A DNA stretch of 64,000 nucleotides, taken from Rotaria socialis (lineage: Eukaryota > Rotifera > Eurotatoria > Philodinida > Philodinidae). Position 1 is the stretch's first letter; each line of letters opens with the position of its first letter. Made by a program: the position numbers and the translations under genes. The notes beneath the pieces were generated by a model. That model was not told the DNA's origin. It ran no database searches and saw only the letters and a list, made by a program, of their open reading frames with translations. The DNA is taken from contig CAJNYU010003629.1 of assembly GCA_905331475.1 (NCBI GenBank), positions 153,740-217,739 of the forward strand, read 5' to 3'. Below are positions 47,262 through 60,888 of the stretch, piece by piece.

Positions 47262-47905
47262 TCTAAGTTCCCAGGAGTCTGGAATTCATTGGGAATTGGG
47301 AACTAAAAAATGAATGAACTGCAACAAGTGATGATAAAGCAAAGCAAAGCAAAGCAACGTTATGAAGGATTCCAAGGAAGTCAGGGAATCTAAGGAACTC
47401 ACGATACACTGTAAGTGTATGTACGCAGGTAGGTAGTAGAAGACAGCTACACTCCACACCCACAGCCTTAAGAATGAATTCCGATAGGTCCGGGTGATTT
47501 CTTATTAGGCTTTCGCAATTTTGGATGGTGTCGGTGTGGGTGTGGGTGTGCTGTGGTTATGGGTAGGGGTGCAATAGTTCAGCTCTAGTTCTGAGCGAAG
47601 GAACTGTTCGAAAGTTCATTTCGGTAGGAGCTGATCTGATCGAACAGCTTTTTCGCTCAGCTCAGCTGAACTTTCGAGCTTGAGCTGATGCACCCCTAGT
47701 TATGGGGTGTAGGCGTTTTCTACTACCTTCCTTCGTATATACACTTGCACTGTCTTCTGAGTTCCTTGGAGTCCGTGAGTTCCCTGAGTTCCTTGGATTC
47801 ACTGAGATGCTTCACGTGTTTTGGTTTCTCATCGCTGGTTGTCGCTTATTTATGTTTGAGTTCCCAATTTCCAAAGAGTTCTCGACTACTGAGAACTTGG
47901 CCACG
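47262..47905. mobile_element. Foldback element inside the piggyBac element
   Basis: The arms about 47262-47465 and 47700-47905 are inverse relatives: AAGTTCC/GGAACTT ends, ATTGGGAACT/AGTTCCCAAT, AGGAACTCA/TGAGTTCCT and GGTAGTAGAA/TTCTACTACC. The centre holds a telomere-like tract GGTGTGGGTGTGGGTGTG (47534-47551) and a hAT-type MITE. Confidence 0.7.
47564..47698. mobile_element. hAT-type MITE nested in the foldback
   Basis: This is a 135-bp element with TAGGGGTGCA at the left and TGCACCCCTA at the right, and an exact 8-bp duplication GTTATGGG (47556-47563 and 47699-47706). The interior is full of inverted AGCTCAGCTGAAC-like words. Its first eight bases match those of the KCTD-disrupting MITE at 3968. 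Confidence 0.85.
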
Positions 47906-48409
47906 TCTCATATAATAACAGAAAAAGTGAAAATGCATGATATAGTTTAATTTTCTCACATGTTTAGAAGAGTTAATAACAGATTCAAGCAATCACAATA
48001 AGTGGACAAGTAGCAGTAGACAGAAATATATTTTTGGTTTTGGAAATAGTTACGAGTTCGAATTTCACTTTATACGAAGAAAGGATGAATCATTAGCACT
48101 ATAAATGAATGTGGAAACAAATTGTAACACATCTGTTTGGAAAACAATCGAAAGAAAATAGATGGCAGCTTTAGTAAGGCAAAAGATCATACTTATAACA
48201 CAATGGGTGTTCTCGGGTCCGCGCGGACCCACCACTGTATTCCTCCCTCCGTAGAGCTACTTCTGACACCTAGTGAGGATATTATAGGTCAAATAAGGAT
48301 TAGAGATTAGAGAAATGGAATGACCCAAAACAACAAAGAATGACGGAATAGCAGTGGAAAATTTGTCAGATGGGTCCTCGTGAACCCCACAACGTCAACG
48401 TAGGGTTAA

Positions 48410-50866
48410 TTTATAAAATATGTCGAGATATTCAAAAGGAAAAAAATGTGAAAATGTATTTCTATCACGCTTGGAAAGCACATTTGGGCTTTGGTCAATT
48501 TAAAAGTTACAACAAAACATTACTTATTCTACTTTTCAATGATAAATTAGTCAATGTATGTTTGTGTACGCTGTTATTAGGATGCTACACGGATTATCAG
48601 TTTCATATTGAATAGAAAACGTTCTTATAACAGAAATTACACTTTCGGGAACTTAACAAAACAGATTTTCAGTTATGTTGACTCAAACATTTTCAAGTTT
48701 TGAATTCGACACCGAGACTATGTATGTTTTACTTTTAAAATAACATCGATGAAATTGATTATGCCGATAAGAATCCATTTTCTTCGTTTCGAGATAACAT
48801 ATTCAACAACAACAAACATAGAATTTTCTTATAGAAATTTTCTTTTTTATGCAGTCGATAAATTAAGAATTCATCAGCTCAGAAAGACAATTCTTGAGAT
48901 ACACGAAAAAAATGTTAGGAAATAATTAAAATGAATTCTTTGGTTCGAATTATTTAATGTAATGTGTGCCAATGTGTCATATTATCGTGTATTTTGATTT
49001 TTTTAAATGGGTTTCTTCTCTTCTATCAAACGAAAGTTTCCCCCATATTTGCTGTTTTTGTTGTCAAACTCACCATGACCATCAGTAATTCCAAGAAAAT
49101 TTCTTGATCTGTACTGCTAAATTGTTCTTATTGCGATAGAATTCATCATTGTAAATAAAAACGTATAATTCTCATTCTCAATAGTAGAATCTCGGTAAGA
49201 AGAATTTTTCTAACTGATGGGAAATAAAGCTGCCTGCCAAGCATGAGTTTTGTTATTTGTGGTAATTGAGTGTGAGTTAGTTGAATCTATATTGATGATG
49301 CTCTTAAATGAAATAAAATAAAATAAATTATAACATATAATTATATAACTGCTCTTCACTAAAAAAAATAGATGCAGCGAGTGAAATGAAACCATTCAAA
49401 TTAAAATGCGCAACTAATTTCCCCATTGCTGAAGTGATTCAGGTAGGAAACGAGTAATTCACTCAAAACGAATATTGAAGTTTTCTAGTTTAAATGGTAA
49501 CCGGTAAAAAAAAGATTGTCAAAATACAAGCTATCTATATTTAGATGAAGTTTCATTAGACAAAAAACATAAAAGTTTCTTTTGATCCAGATTCTTTCTG
49601 TTGATAGTCTTTTTAGTTTCGTGTAATACAGTAAAACTTTTCAATATTTATTCGATAGAAAACTTGCTCCCTTTAAGATAGAAATCATTGTAGCACTAAA
49701 AGAAACATGTTGAATTTTGCTCGTATCAAACATACAACGCGTGTTTGATTATAAGCTGTTGATTAGTCAATAAACTTCGATATTTCTTCAGTAGTTTTCT
49801 TTACTTTTCGATAGTACTTCATAAAAACAAAACCTAGCGATGTGCAAATATATATTGTACAGTAAAATTTCTGACATTTTATTTATAATGATTCCATACG
49901 GTTAACATCTCTACAACGGATATTCTACAATGGTATGTCAATACTTTTAATTCTAGGACATTATAAACATAGAAATAAATAGACCATGTTACTTAAAAAT
50001 AAAGTATTTCTCTCTTAAGAATCGTTTACTGTTAGAAAATTTTCTTAGAGGAAACTACTCCCATCAGAAACGATTGTGTACCTGTGTTAACAACTAGTGT
50101 TCAAGTTTTTTCTCACTTGGTTGATGCGAATTATTTTTCGCATATAACTATTCGAAATCAAAAATGCTTTCCTGATTGATATATATATTTTAAGTAGTCT
50201 ATCCATGTATACGTGAGAATTAATTCCATCTGTTATTAAACTGCGTATCGAAGCTTACTTCGAATTATTGTTATACGGTTTTCATACTCTTTAAATAAGT
50301 TTCATCATTTCAACTTCTATTCGAATACTCTTGATTTCTTAATGTATAAGTATATACATATGACTGTAAATGCCGACAAATATTTATTTTGATTTAGAAG
50401 AATCGATTATTAAAATTATTCAACAGTTTCTTTTTAAAATAACAACAAAATTGATAGTTATATATATATTTCTATATGGAGTTATAACAAACCGACTCAA
50501 TAGTAATTATATTTGACATTGTTTCTTTGTCAGTTAACATTATCTTATCTTTACTTACATGAACGGTAAAGGTACAAGTACAAATGATCACACCCATGCT
50601 GAATTATTCATGATTACTAAATGTTGTTCATTTGTTTTCGTATCTAGTTAAAAGAGAGAAATATTTCTGTAAAGGTTTAAAAAGAACAATCAAGATGAGA
50701 ATAAACATGACTTAAAACAAATATAAAATATAAAAAGCATTGTAACTAAATTTTTATTTTCATACATAACAATATGAGATCCAAAAAAAACTTGTTCAAC
50801 TTGAATCTGTGTGTTCTTTTTATTTGTCGAAGGAAAAGGGATTGTTCTAATTCGATAAATAAATAA
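48410..50866. other. Long AT-rich intergenic stretch
   Basis: I find no coding exon with recognisable content, no repeat family and no RNA gene. It may hold regulatory sequence or the undetected exons of a fast-evolving gene. Confidence 0.35.
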
Positions 50867-51368
50867 TTATGATTTCCATGGAAAAAAATCACCACGTGTA
50901 TCTCTATGTTGAATATTATCCCTTGCATCTTTACAAATAACATCTCCTGAGTCTCCATCAAGTAACATTAATGTTGGAATACCAGTAATATGAAATCTTT
51001 TTCCTAATTCTTCCTTTTTCTTTCGTTCGCTATAACGTAATGTCAACCAAGGCATTTCTTTAAAGTATTCATTAAATGCTTTTTCGTCACGATCCGAACT
51101 GATAAATATAATTTCAAAGTTTTTTTCTTTACCATGATTTTTGTAAAATTCAATTAGCATAGGAGTAAAACCACGACATGGCGGACACCTAAAGAAAAAA
51201 AAGAAATATTTTCAAAAACAATATTTTGTATATCAATTATGAATCCTACCAATGTGCACTGAAATAAAGTCCAAAGACTTTACCCTTATATTTCTCATCA
51301 GAAAGATAAACATTTTCGTTTGATTTATTCACGATATATCCATCAAATAATTTTGCAATACTAGTCAT
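50867..51368 (-). CDS. Nucleoredoxin/tryparedoxin-like thioredoxin-fold protein
   Basis: Two exons on the minus strand (51368-51250 and 51188-50867, intron 61 bp) give 146 aa. The active site WCPPCR is at about residues 40-45, with the Trp codon split by the intron. The family context is YFSAHWCPPCRGFTP before it and FEIIFISSDRDEKAFNEYF, MPWL and GIPTLMLLD (cis-Pro) after it, as in nucleoredoxin and tryparedoxin domains. It should reduce or rearrange disulfides in the cytosol, since no signal peptide is seen. Length matches a single tryparedoxin domain. Confidence 0.92.
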
Positions 51369-54192
51369 ATTTGTGTTTTTTTGATGTATTATTTAACGTA
51401 AAATGCCAAGAACAAAAAGAAGTGTAGCAATGACAATTGCAGTGTCTTCAATGACTTGCATTTTCCCTTGCTATTCTTAATACGAACGCAGTTTTTCGTT
51501 CTTTCTTGTTCTCAGCTGCTGCTTTAATCATAGAAAATCGATAAGAGCAAAAAGAAAGACTAAAAAACGAAAGAATATGTAATCTGCATACATTCTATAC
51601 AAATATAGAAGAGTCATATCTCTTCGGGTACCTCTTTTTTTCTTTGCTATGCGTAAATTTTTCGACATGTTCTTTTCACTGAATAACGTGAAAAATGTTC
51701 TGTTTTTGCGTTAGTGTAGCTTTTTTCAATAGAATAAAAACTCTTGAAATTAATTATCAATAAACTGATCCATTGATTTTATTCGTATAATACAGGTAAA
51801 ATTATTTTGTTTTTGTTATTTTTCATGCTGAGACTCGAAGAAAAGTTGTTTTTTTATGCTAAATTCAATCCAATGTTAGAAGTTATTAGCTTAACTGAAA
51901 AAGGAATCATTAAATTAAGACGTCTTCATATTTAAATTAAAAATTTTAATGTATTTTTACTTACGTTACTCATGCAGAGCTCGAATTATATTTATTTCAC
52001 TCGATAGAATCAAACCGTAATAATGTAATTTATCTACAGATTCTATAAAAAATAAAATTTTTAAATAATAAATCCAACGGCTGTCTTCTGTATGATGGAT
52101 TATTATTGAAAACGGACATGAATCTCTAGATGCACAAGTATGAAATAATTGAAAACTATTTGAAATAAAAACCATTTTGATTTGTAGATATATTAATCAA
52201 ATCATAGGTTGAGGGTTATTTGGAAAATAATGATTAAATTTAAAAGCAATTATACTCTAACTGAACACAAAACGATAAAATAATTTACTAGCTAAGTTAA
52301 TTATATGTAGAAAATAAGTAAAAAAATGTGGAATGGAAAAATTTGCGTATAATTTATGAGAACATAGTTGTGACAAGCAAATAGCAAGCGCCATTTCAGT
52401 GCTTTGAAGTATTTGTGAAGTGTTCATGAAGTCCGAAAAAGTATCACACTGGGCTCGTACTGGAATCGTATTTCAACATTCTGAAATCACTTTCTTTTTC
52501 GCATTTAAATTTATCCTATAGTTATACGTAGATAAAAACAAAACTGATGTTCACATTTTAAAACTCCCATATTGATTATTGTGAGATACAATACTATTTT
52601 ATTACTCTATAAGCTTGATCAAATATTTTCATATTCTTCAAAATAAAGACATTTTCAATCTGATATATTTGGTATAAACAAAAAATATTCTTTTACACAC
52701 CATTATTTTCAAATATTTATGGAATTTATCAAAATTGACTAAATCGACTACATTTGATCTCTTTCATATGAAGATCACTTGTCGTATTGTGTTGTATTCA
52801 TTTCACATTAAACTGATTTGATGTTCAATTCGCCTGCCATTTATTCGTTAGACTTTTCATCAATGAATATAAAGACAAAAGTAATGACATAATTAATAGC
52901 GATCAATTTAAAATCGATTTAAAAATCTTGGAATATTTATTAGTATTAGTATTAGTATTCTCATTATAGTTTGTTGTAGCTTATTATATTGATAAACCAT
53001 TGAAATGAAATTATTGTCAATCACAAAATTGAATGTATCTTTATCAAAAAATATCGACGGATGATTGAAATCAACTTCAACCGTAACTTTATCATTTGAT
53101 TATTGATACCAATTCCATTCGGTTAACTATTTCAACTCTTACAATAGTTGAAATTCTTGTGAGATATTCTATTGTAGAACAAAATATTGTTGATCCTCGT
53201 AGTTTGACAAGATAATATTATTGTCTTATGTAATTTCGATATCACATCACAAGTGTTGTTGATGATAAGATGTACGGATGTTTCATATGATAGTTATTGA
53301 TTTTAAAAATCTTGAAACACTGTTTGTATGACTCAAATAAGATTAAGTGATAATAATAATGAATATAATCTCAAAAAGTGTTTTTGGACACATAAAGATG
53401 GACTATGCGAATAATCATAATTACATAGAACTTTTTTTGTCAACCCCTCTTCTATTGTATCAAATGATTCATGATCTTATAATTTATATTATATCGCTTG
53501 TCGAATGCTCTATGACAAACATGACAATCATTCTAGTTTACATTATTTTTCAACAAGCAAAAGAATTCAAGTTAAGATGTATTTAACTAAATATATACAT
53601 ATATGTATAATTGATATATGGATATGATTTAATTTGCAAAGTTCGTTTGGTAATTACTAGAGTATGTTAAAACCACGTATAGAAACTAACATTATATGAA
53701 ATAAGCATCAAGTATAATGTCAGAACGTAAATAGAATCTGTCAACATTCAGTATCATAACAATCTCTAATTGAAACTTAAATTAAATAAATTCTGTACTG
53801 TATCTCAGTGAAACAGAACAGTTTCTATTGTTTTTGTAATGCACGCTGCAGTTCTAAAACACGCAATTAAAAAATTATTCAATGAAAATTGTAAAAAAGC
53901 AACATTGTAATTTCAATTACTTTCAAGTATTCATAAATATAGATTCAATGAAGTGACGGATAGCTTTAAATATGGTTTAAATTGACAGCAGACCGAAAAA
54001 AATATTTTTCCAAGTTGCTCTTAATAGCCGTCTATAAGGGACATCTATCTAAGAGGATAGTGAATAGTTGGCAAAATTTCATAACCCATGAAATAGTTAT
54101 TGCATCCGTCATTTGAAATACTGACAATGAAAAACTAATTATATAAAGATGCGAATTCATTTGTTATTTTTTATTGATTTTTTATTCCGACG
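51369..54192. other. AT-rich intergenic region
   Basis: A 69-aa minus-strand frame at 51966-52175 (FHTCASRDSCPFSIIIHH) is the only part with faintly protein-like composition; I do not recognise it and its splice context is unclear. Nothing else was identified. Confidence 0.35.
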
Positions 54193-56255
54193 ATGGCAGC
54201 TAAACGTAAGCTTGCCGAAAATCCAAATTCGGAGTTAATCGATTTCCTTCATGGTATTTTACTTTTGATTTAATCTTGTTTCTATTAGTCTTCTTTTGTT
54301 TAAATCAAATTAGAATTAGCTGATTATGAAAAAAATGTCTCACGCATGATACATAAATATAATGCATATCGAAAAGCAGCCAGTTCCATTGCTAAAATTG
54401 ATCACAAAATTCAATCAATAACAGATATTAAAGGATTAGTAAGAATATTCGTGATTAGAACAATAAAATTAATTGATATCTCATCTTTGCATTTTTTTCT
54501 TGTATTCTAAAAGGAAGGAATAGGTAAAAAGATTGCAGCAAAAATTGAACAATACCTATCAACTGGTAAAATTAAGAAACTAGAAACGAATCGAGGCGAT
54601 GAAACAGGTGCAGCTATTAATCAAATGACACGTGTTATGGGAATTGGGTAAGAACAATTGTTTTTTTAATGATTCTTGGTATTCAACTATATTTCTGTGG
54701 ATCTATAAATTGTTCTAATGAGAAAATTCATCGATTTGAGTTTTAATTGATGCTAAGCCAACGTTTTTGTTTGATTCCTAGTACTTTTATAGAAAATGGT
54801 CACAACGTACAATTTGTTTTCAACAATCAATATCATAAACCGATAAGTGTACGTTTTTGATCACATACACAGTAGTTCAGCAATATGAAGAATCAGTTTT
54901 TGTGATAAATATGATTTGTAATATATTGCTGCATGTTGAAATATGATATTTGTCAGATTCTGTTCTCAATCTAATTGTTTGATGAATATTTCGTATAAAT
55001 TCATTTAATCGGATGTAATAGTATAACATAAGATAGACTCATCTTTTACTACTATGAGCTATTAATTATGTAATTTGATTTACACTTGAACAACAAGAAA
55101 AATATATTTGTATGAGGCTATCAAAATCGATAAGTTAGTATAGATTATCTACAAGAAGAAATGAAATGATAATCTGATAACAACAAGAAAATAGAGACGA
55201 ATAACAAGTGAAAAAGATTAGCGATTAATAAACAATGTTTCTTTCGAGATGAATTATCATCTGTTGATAATTTTTCATATTCTATTTGAAGTAATAATAC
55301 GATAGAAGTGATAGAGAATTATGATTGTGAAAATTATAATGATAAATCTCTGTCGTTTATTTAGTCCTACTCATGCCAATAAACTTGTTCATCAAGAAAA
55401 AATCACATCTATCGATGAATTACGATCACATCCAAAACGTGATCAATTACTTAATAAAACACAACAACTCGGTTTAAAATATCTCGAAGAATTCGAACAA
55501 AAAATCCCTCGAGATGAAATAAAACAAATGGAGGTACATTTTATAATTTCCTTATTTATCAGAAGAAATAATATCATATATATTTTTAGACAATTCTTTT
55601 GCGTGAGATCACTGCAATGGATAATCTATTAAGAGCAGAAATCGTCGGTAGTTATCGACGAGGTAAATAGTGAAATTAATTTTTGAGAATATTTTCATAT
55701 TGTCTAATAGGTGCCACTGCAAGCTCCGACATTGATGTATTAGTTACACATCCAGCAGTAGCGAAATTACCTTCCTTACTTCATAAAATAGTTGAAACAT
55801 TAACAAAACAATTTCATTTCATAACTGATACTATTTCTATTGGGGATTCAAAATTTATGGTAAATACAAATATTTTTTTATTTATTTCAATTGTTTTCAA
55901 GCTTTTAATTATAAAAAGGGTGTTTGCCAAATTGATACAAGTAAATTACATCGTCGTATAGATATACGGTATATTTTCAATTAAATGAAAAAGAAAAGAA
56001 TATTTATTTGTATTTAACAGAGTATTTCCGAGTGAACAGTATTATTGTGCATTGCTTTATTTTACTGGAAATGATCAACTCAATCGTCATATGCGTATTG
56101 TTGCACAAGAACAAGGATATAAATTGAATGAATATTCAATTCAAAAGGTTGGATCAACCGGTACATTAAGTAAACCGCTACCAGTTACATCTGAGCGAGA
56201 TATTTTTGATTATCTTCAAATGGATTATAAAGAACCTCATGAACGTAATATGTAA
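54193..56255 (+). CDS. POLB: DNA polymerase beta (family X)
   Basis: Eight exons (54193-54253, 54314-54438, 54514-54647, 55365-55533, 55590-55662, 55711-55859, 55919-55968, 56021-56255) join in phase to 331 aa; human POLB is 335. The 8-kDa lyase domain shows [11 protein letters not shown] and the helix-hairpin-helix [14 protein letters not shown] with the lyase lysine. The polymerase domain has [21 protein letters not shown] (Asp194, Asp196), HRRIDIR (third Asp, 252), [13 protein letters not shown] and [19 protein letters not shown] at the end. It fills short gaps in base-excision repair in the nucleus. The third intron is 717 bp while the others are about 50-75 bp. DNA repair genes are of interest in a lineage known for surviving desiccation breaks, though one copy here says nothing on copy number. 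Confidence 0.95.
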
Positions 56256-56992
56256 ATGAATAGTTTTTGTTGTTATTTTTGTGTGTATATTGAACAGAAA
56301 CAGTATGAGTATTCATTTATCTGTCTTGTTCATATAAATCTCTTTCTAAATTTTCGTTGATCTGTTGCATTGTGAGTAACTAATGCGAATCAACAAGATC
56401 AAAAATTGACCTTTCTTATTGCCTAAATTTTTTTATATAATCGACTACATGAAAGACGTTCAGCTGGATTGTTTGATTTCTTACAAATGCTTGTTCACTC
56501 ATTGTTAAAGAGACTCAGTATTTTAGCAATACACAATATAATAATATTATCCCATAGACTTAAAGCCCGTTGGAGCTGGCACTAAAGGGTCCACAAGCAG
56601 CCAGATTATATTGTCTTGTCTCTTTTACGGACGACTGTATCTGCAGCCCATTCTTCCAACGCTTCCCCGCTATCATTATTAGGCTCACGATCAACACAGG
56701 ATCACATGGCCGCGACATCTATGTTGGAGTTGTGTATTCTGACTCTGCATATTGTTTAATGATAGCCTATACACTATCGGATGCGTCACCCGAAGCAATC
56801 AGCCGTTAGTTAGTGACTTTTTGAGGGTCATTCCCTAGTTGGTGTTACTGTGGTTTGAACATAGTACCTTGTGAATGTGTCAGATAATATATCCACTCGT
56901 CCATGGCGGCTAATCCACAATATGAACAAAAGAAAAAAGATAAACGAAGAATCAATATTTATTGTTTAAATGTGAGAAAAAGAAAAAAAAAG
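56256..56992. other. Spacer with an atypical, GC-richer patch
   Basis: Positions 56565-56900 are less AT-rich than their surroundings and hold a 79-aa plus-strand frame (56570-56809, TTG start) of unknown nature. Neither repeat ends nor a known gene were found. Confidence 0.3.
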
Positions 56993-57163
56993 TTATATTT
57001 GGTCAATCTGTTGTAAATATTCTTCATTAATTATCTTGAGCTCTTCTAATAATTGACCATGAGTCATGATGCCATTTGAGTAATTTTTTATGGCATCATG
57101 TGTTTTGTAGTGGAGTTCATGGAAGATGTTGTGATGTGGGAACGACTTGACCATGATTTCATT
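56993..57163 (-). CDS. Probable terminal exon, gene unidentified
   Basis: The minus-strand frame from a TTTAG acceptor at 57164 to TAA 56993-56995 encodes about 56 residues of ordinary protein composition (MVKSFPHHNIFHELHYKTHD, LLEELKIINEEYLQQI). It could be the last exon of the minus-strand gene with exons at 60889-61805, the space between being filled by repeats, but the phases of the visible exons do not match directly. An internal ATG at 57156-57154 would allow a separate small protein. Confidence 0.35.
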   Translation of the reverse strand, partial: NEIMVKSFPHHNIFHELHYKTHDAIKNYSNGIMTHGQLLEELKIINEEYLQQIDQI

Positions 57164-57376
57164 CTAAATGACATGATAACATTTTTAAATTAATTTATTC
57201 CTTATTCTAATGCAATGGAAATCATCTAGTATCAGAATATTTTTACGGAACTAAATAAAAGATTTTCGATTATTACCATTTAGTCTTGAACAATCTTTTT
57301 AAGTGGAATGTCCGATGCTTTTATGTGAATTATTAAAACGCTCAATTTCAGTCTAATATTAATATATTCGCAGCCA

Positions 57377-57659
57377 CAGGTCGAACATTCCGACCACCGG
57401 ATCCTGTAGGATACTCCATGGAATATGCGGGAAAGTCACCATATCCTGCAGGAAATCACTGGAACATGGAAGCAGTATTCCGGTCAAAAATACGGTCAGA
57501 TTTTTCCGGAGAAATCCTGCCAAGTTCCGGTGCATTCCGGCAGGAATCGATCGGGTATCACGAGAAAAAATGCGAAAATTTTCCAACCAGAATACTGCTT
57601 CCACAAAATCAACGGAACTACCCGGAACCGGCCGTTCCCAGGCCGGACTGTTCGACCTG
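57377..57659. mobile_element. Foldback MITE, CAGGTCG family, copy 2
   Basis: This is a 283-bp element with ends CAGGTCGAACA and the near inverse TGTTCGACCTG. Inside are GGAAGCAGTATTCCGGTC and, facing it, AATACTGCTTCCA, the same arrangement and near-equal length as 12663-12951. The open frames on both strands here are by-products of the element. Confidence 0.75.
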
Positions 57660-59560
57660 GGGCACTATTTTCTTTTATTTACCCAGTAGATCGAATCCGA
57701 CCAGATCCGACAGAGTTCCTGTATGATCCCATCGGATTTCAATAGAATCCTATAAGGATTTCATCGGAATCCTGGTTCAGGATCTACAGTCGGATCCTTA
57801 GTGTCAGGATCGCCATCTATATAATGAATATAGATGGACGATCCTTCGTATTAAATATATTGGACACATCCCGGTAATTGGGTGGTTAACTCTCTCTCTC
57901 TCTCAGTCGTATTTTCTTTTTCGAGTCGACTATGAGCTGTTTTTCTTTTTCTTGTTCTTGTTCTTTTTTGTTTTCGTCTTTCTTGTAAAAGCTTAGGTCT
58001 TATTACTTTTGAAAATAAAGTTATTGATCCATAAAAGGACCTAACACTTAGTGTCGGAATCCGACAGAAATTTACTGCACGCATCCGATGGGAAACAGTT
58101 ATCATGAACTTCTCGTGTCCGAGAGTGGGAAACCGATGATAATCCTATAATTTCTGATAGACGAACTCAGAAGGAACCCGTGGGTCGAACAGTCCTACGA
58201 AATTTCTATAAGAATCTACCAAATATCAACATGTTCCTATGGGGCACGTCAGGTTCCAACACAAATAATCCGAAGAGATTTCCTACACTAGGTTCTTATC
58301 GGATCCCCTGAATTCCAATAGAATCTCGAAGGATCCGATGAAAAACCGAATAATATGCTTTAGTGTAGACTATTCGCCGATGCCATGGTAGTCCACACAA
58401 CATCTAAAGAATAAATTAAAAAATATATTGCAGCTGCTAATTTGAACAATAGACCCAAAGGATGAGTACACAATTCAACACACTATAACGAAATTGAGTG
58501 ACAAATACAATTTAAACAAATTCAGCGAAACCGAAAAAACTAAAAAGCTCTTCCCCTGTATCCACCTGAAGTACGTGTCTAACGGTTTTCCAAAAAAAAC
58601 ATAAAATAGTTTCCAAACGAACCATGCAACCTGACGAGATATCTCACTGAAGTCACTATTCCTTCATGTCACGAAAAAAACTAGCTAAGGTTTTATCCAA
58701 AACCATAAAAGATTACTTCGAACGTCACACCGGAAGATTATGTGCATTATTTAAAAGTCTATACGATTGTAGATGTCATCTCCGTTTACCAGCTTCATTT
58801 CCAACTAGTAACATCACGACCGTCCATTTTCTTCGAAACGCTCGGGAATGGTGAAAATATCTTCTACTCCACACTCAACAAAGCAGCATTTCTGCCGAAC
58901 GTATCACAGCCGCGAAGCAAAAACGCACACACACCGCCTTTTAACTGCTTACAAATCTCACAATTATTCAACCTTACTAGATTAAGCACGAAAACTCTAT
59001 CTAAAAGTCCAAAAGCGTTTTCTTTTCAAGTTTGCATCAGTGCTGTTTCAGCACTACTAGTTTGTCTTAGATTTCAAAAATCTTGGAAAGCGAAGTTGAT
59101 GTGATTGATTTTATTTAATGGAAGTATGTTTCTGAGAAATGTAGTAATAGATTTTTTTCATGCATTCGTTTCTTTTTTCGGCATATTTTGAGATGGATTG
59201 TGTTGTGTGATAGCGCGTGTAGTTTCTGTGGACTAGCTAGTGACATTGTTTTTTTGGGAATGATTTAGGAGGAATCTTATTAGTTGAGTGGTCGTATGAC
59301 CCATAACAAAGTTTTGAGATGCATATAGACGATTGTAGCCATTTCCAAAGAGACTGATAGGATCCGACTGGAATCTTATTTGAATCCTAGTGCCGGAAGT
59401 CCCATCGGTTACTGCAGTCGTATATCATTGGATATTCATCGGAATCCTACTGTCGGATCCGTCAATGATTCCTCAACCAGGAATCCCATCGGATATTGTC
59501 GGTTGGTTGGATCCCACCAGATCCGATGGGATCCAACATCGGATTCATTCACCTGGGAAT
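57660..59560. repeat. Repeat block rich in GGAATCC/GGATCC words
   Basis: Words such as CATCGGAATCCT, GATCCGAC and CCCATCGGAT recur at 57680-57830, 58060-58345 and 59355-59550. The outer segments carry related GACCAGATCC and CACCAGATCC words, so they may be the ends of one larger element. A 120-aa plus-strand frame at 58742-59104 lies in the centre. It has no recognised motif and I do not call it a gene. Confidence 0.4.
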
Positions 59561-60888
59561 GATTATACAACCAAACAGAATTTACGAGACAGATACTTTT
59601 TATCAAAATCAAAAAGAATATATTTTCATTCCTGTAATAGTGATATAGTGATATATTGACTAATCTTGCTTTTTTTTTATCTATTTTATCGGGCTTCATA
59701 AACGCTCGCATTTATTTCAATGAAGCCTAGTGAGTTTGAAAGCTTCTAGATTACTATAAAAATATACTTATTTTCTTGATATTTGATTTGAAAATGAATC
59801 ACTGAAAGATCCGAAAGCTTTATATAATCCATATATTGGAGACTGTTTTCATGTGTTTTCTTTAGTTAAAAACCTTGCACAGATACTCTGTATCGATTAT
59901 CTATTACAGATCTAAGTCAATCGCTACCTCGAACACGATGAAATCAGAGTTGATTTCATAAATATCCTTATGTTTCAAGAAGAAAAATCAATAGTGGAGA
60001 TCTAATAGATCAGTAGCGGATAAGAATAAGTCTGTACTTATATAGTATGAGTTTCTCATGTAATACTGATAATTTGGTCGCAAACTACAAGCTAATATCG
60101 GTGCAAGACTTATAGGTATTCGGCTGTGAGTTAAATAAGCGAAGAGCACAAATGGCTAGCAACCTGCATTTTCATCATTCGATAGAGGAGATCATAATAC
60201 CCTTGTTTGCTAAATATTGTACCAGAAGAACTCATATGGGTAACTGTTGTCTTCTTTTTTCAAAACTTTCCTAAAAACATATGAACAAATTATATTCATT
60301 CAATACAATTCAAGATTGAAATTTTTCGATTTTCGATTTTCACTCTGAAACAAAAGATTCAAGCAATCTAATATACATATCTAACTATTTATAGAGTTCA
60401 CTAAGCTCTATAGGAATCTATATGTTTCAAATGTTTAAAGTCTTTCTTTAGGTCTAAATTGAAAAGATTTGATTTTTCACTTAAAAAATTGTACTTTTAG
60501 GTAACAATTATGTTTCTACAATTTTTCGCACGAAAAAAGATATTTAAAAATAAGTGGCCCTCGAAAACCTCTTTTGAACGGTAAAGATTGCATACTGTTG
60601 ACTATTTGCGCACTAAAGTTATTCAGATAACAACCAAATATTTTTAAGTCATACGGCAATCTTCTTAGTATTCTGAATGCTGACGTTTAATGTGCACAGA
60701 TGTATTGTAATAAATATCTCACAATCTGTCTATCTTGTGCAACTCTAGAATAAGAAACGATGCATAAAAAAACGAAGAAGCGACGATAATCTATTTGTTA
60801 ATAAAATCATCGAAACTTTTTCACCCAGAAATAATTTGTAAATAAGACAAGAGCATTGAAATGTCTAGCAAAACTAAATCTACTTACT
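59561..60888. other. AT-rich spacer
   Basis: No gene or repeat was recognised. Confidence 0.35.

Larger units (their letters stand above)
46683..48405. mobile_element. piggyBac-type element with nested insertions
   Basis: The ends are CCCTACGTAGACGTT and the inverse of CCCTACGTTGACGTT, flanked by TTAA on both sides (46679-46682, 48406-48409), the piggyBac hallmark. Inner inverted parts share GTTGTGGGGTCC and a GGACC word. A minus-strand frame 47242-46997 encodes an acidic S/D/E-rich segment (RIRDILLADENRI, SDSDSESDF) like the N-terminus of piggyBac transposases; the catalytic part is absent. Immediately upstream of that ATG lies a foldback (about 47262-47905). The element is defective. Confidence 0.85.

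Noticed and set aside
51966..52175. 69-aa minus-strand frame
   Set aside because: Weakly protein-like, but no family, no clear splice partners and no neighbour to which it could belong.
57418..57745. Overlapping frames of about 100 aa on both strands
   Set aside because: They lie inside the CAGGTCG foldback MITE and change between the two copies.
58742..59104. 120-aa plus-strand frame
   Set aside because: It lies within a repeat block and has no motif or homology I can recognise. Length alone is not enough.
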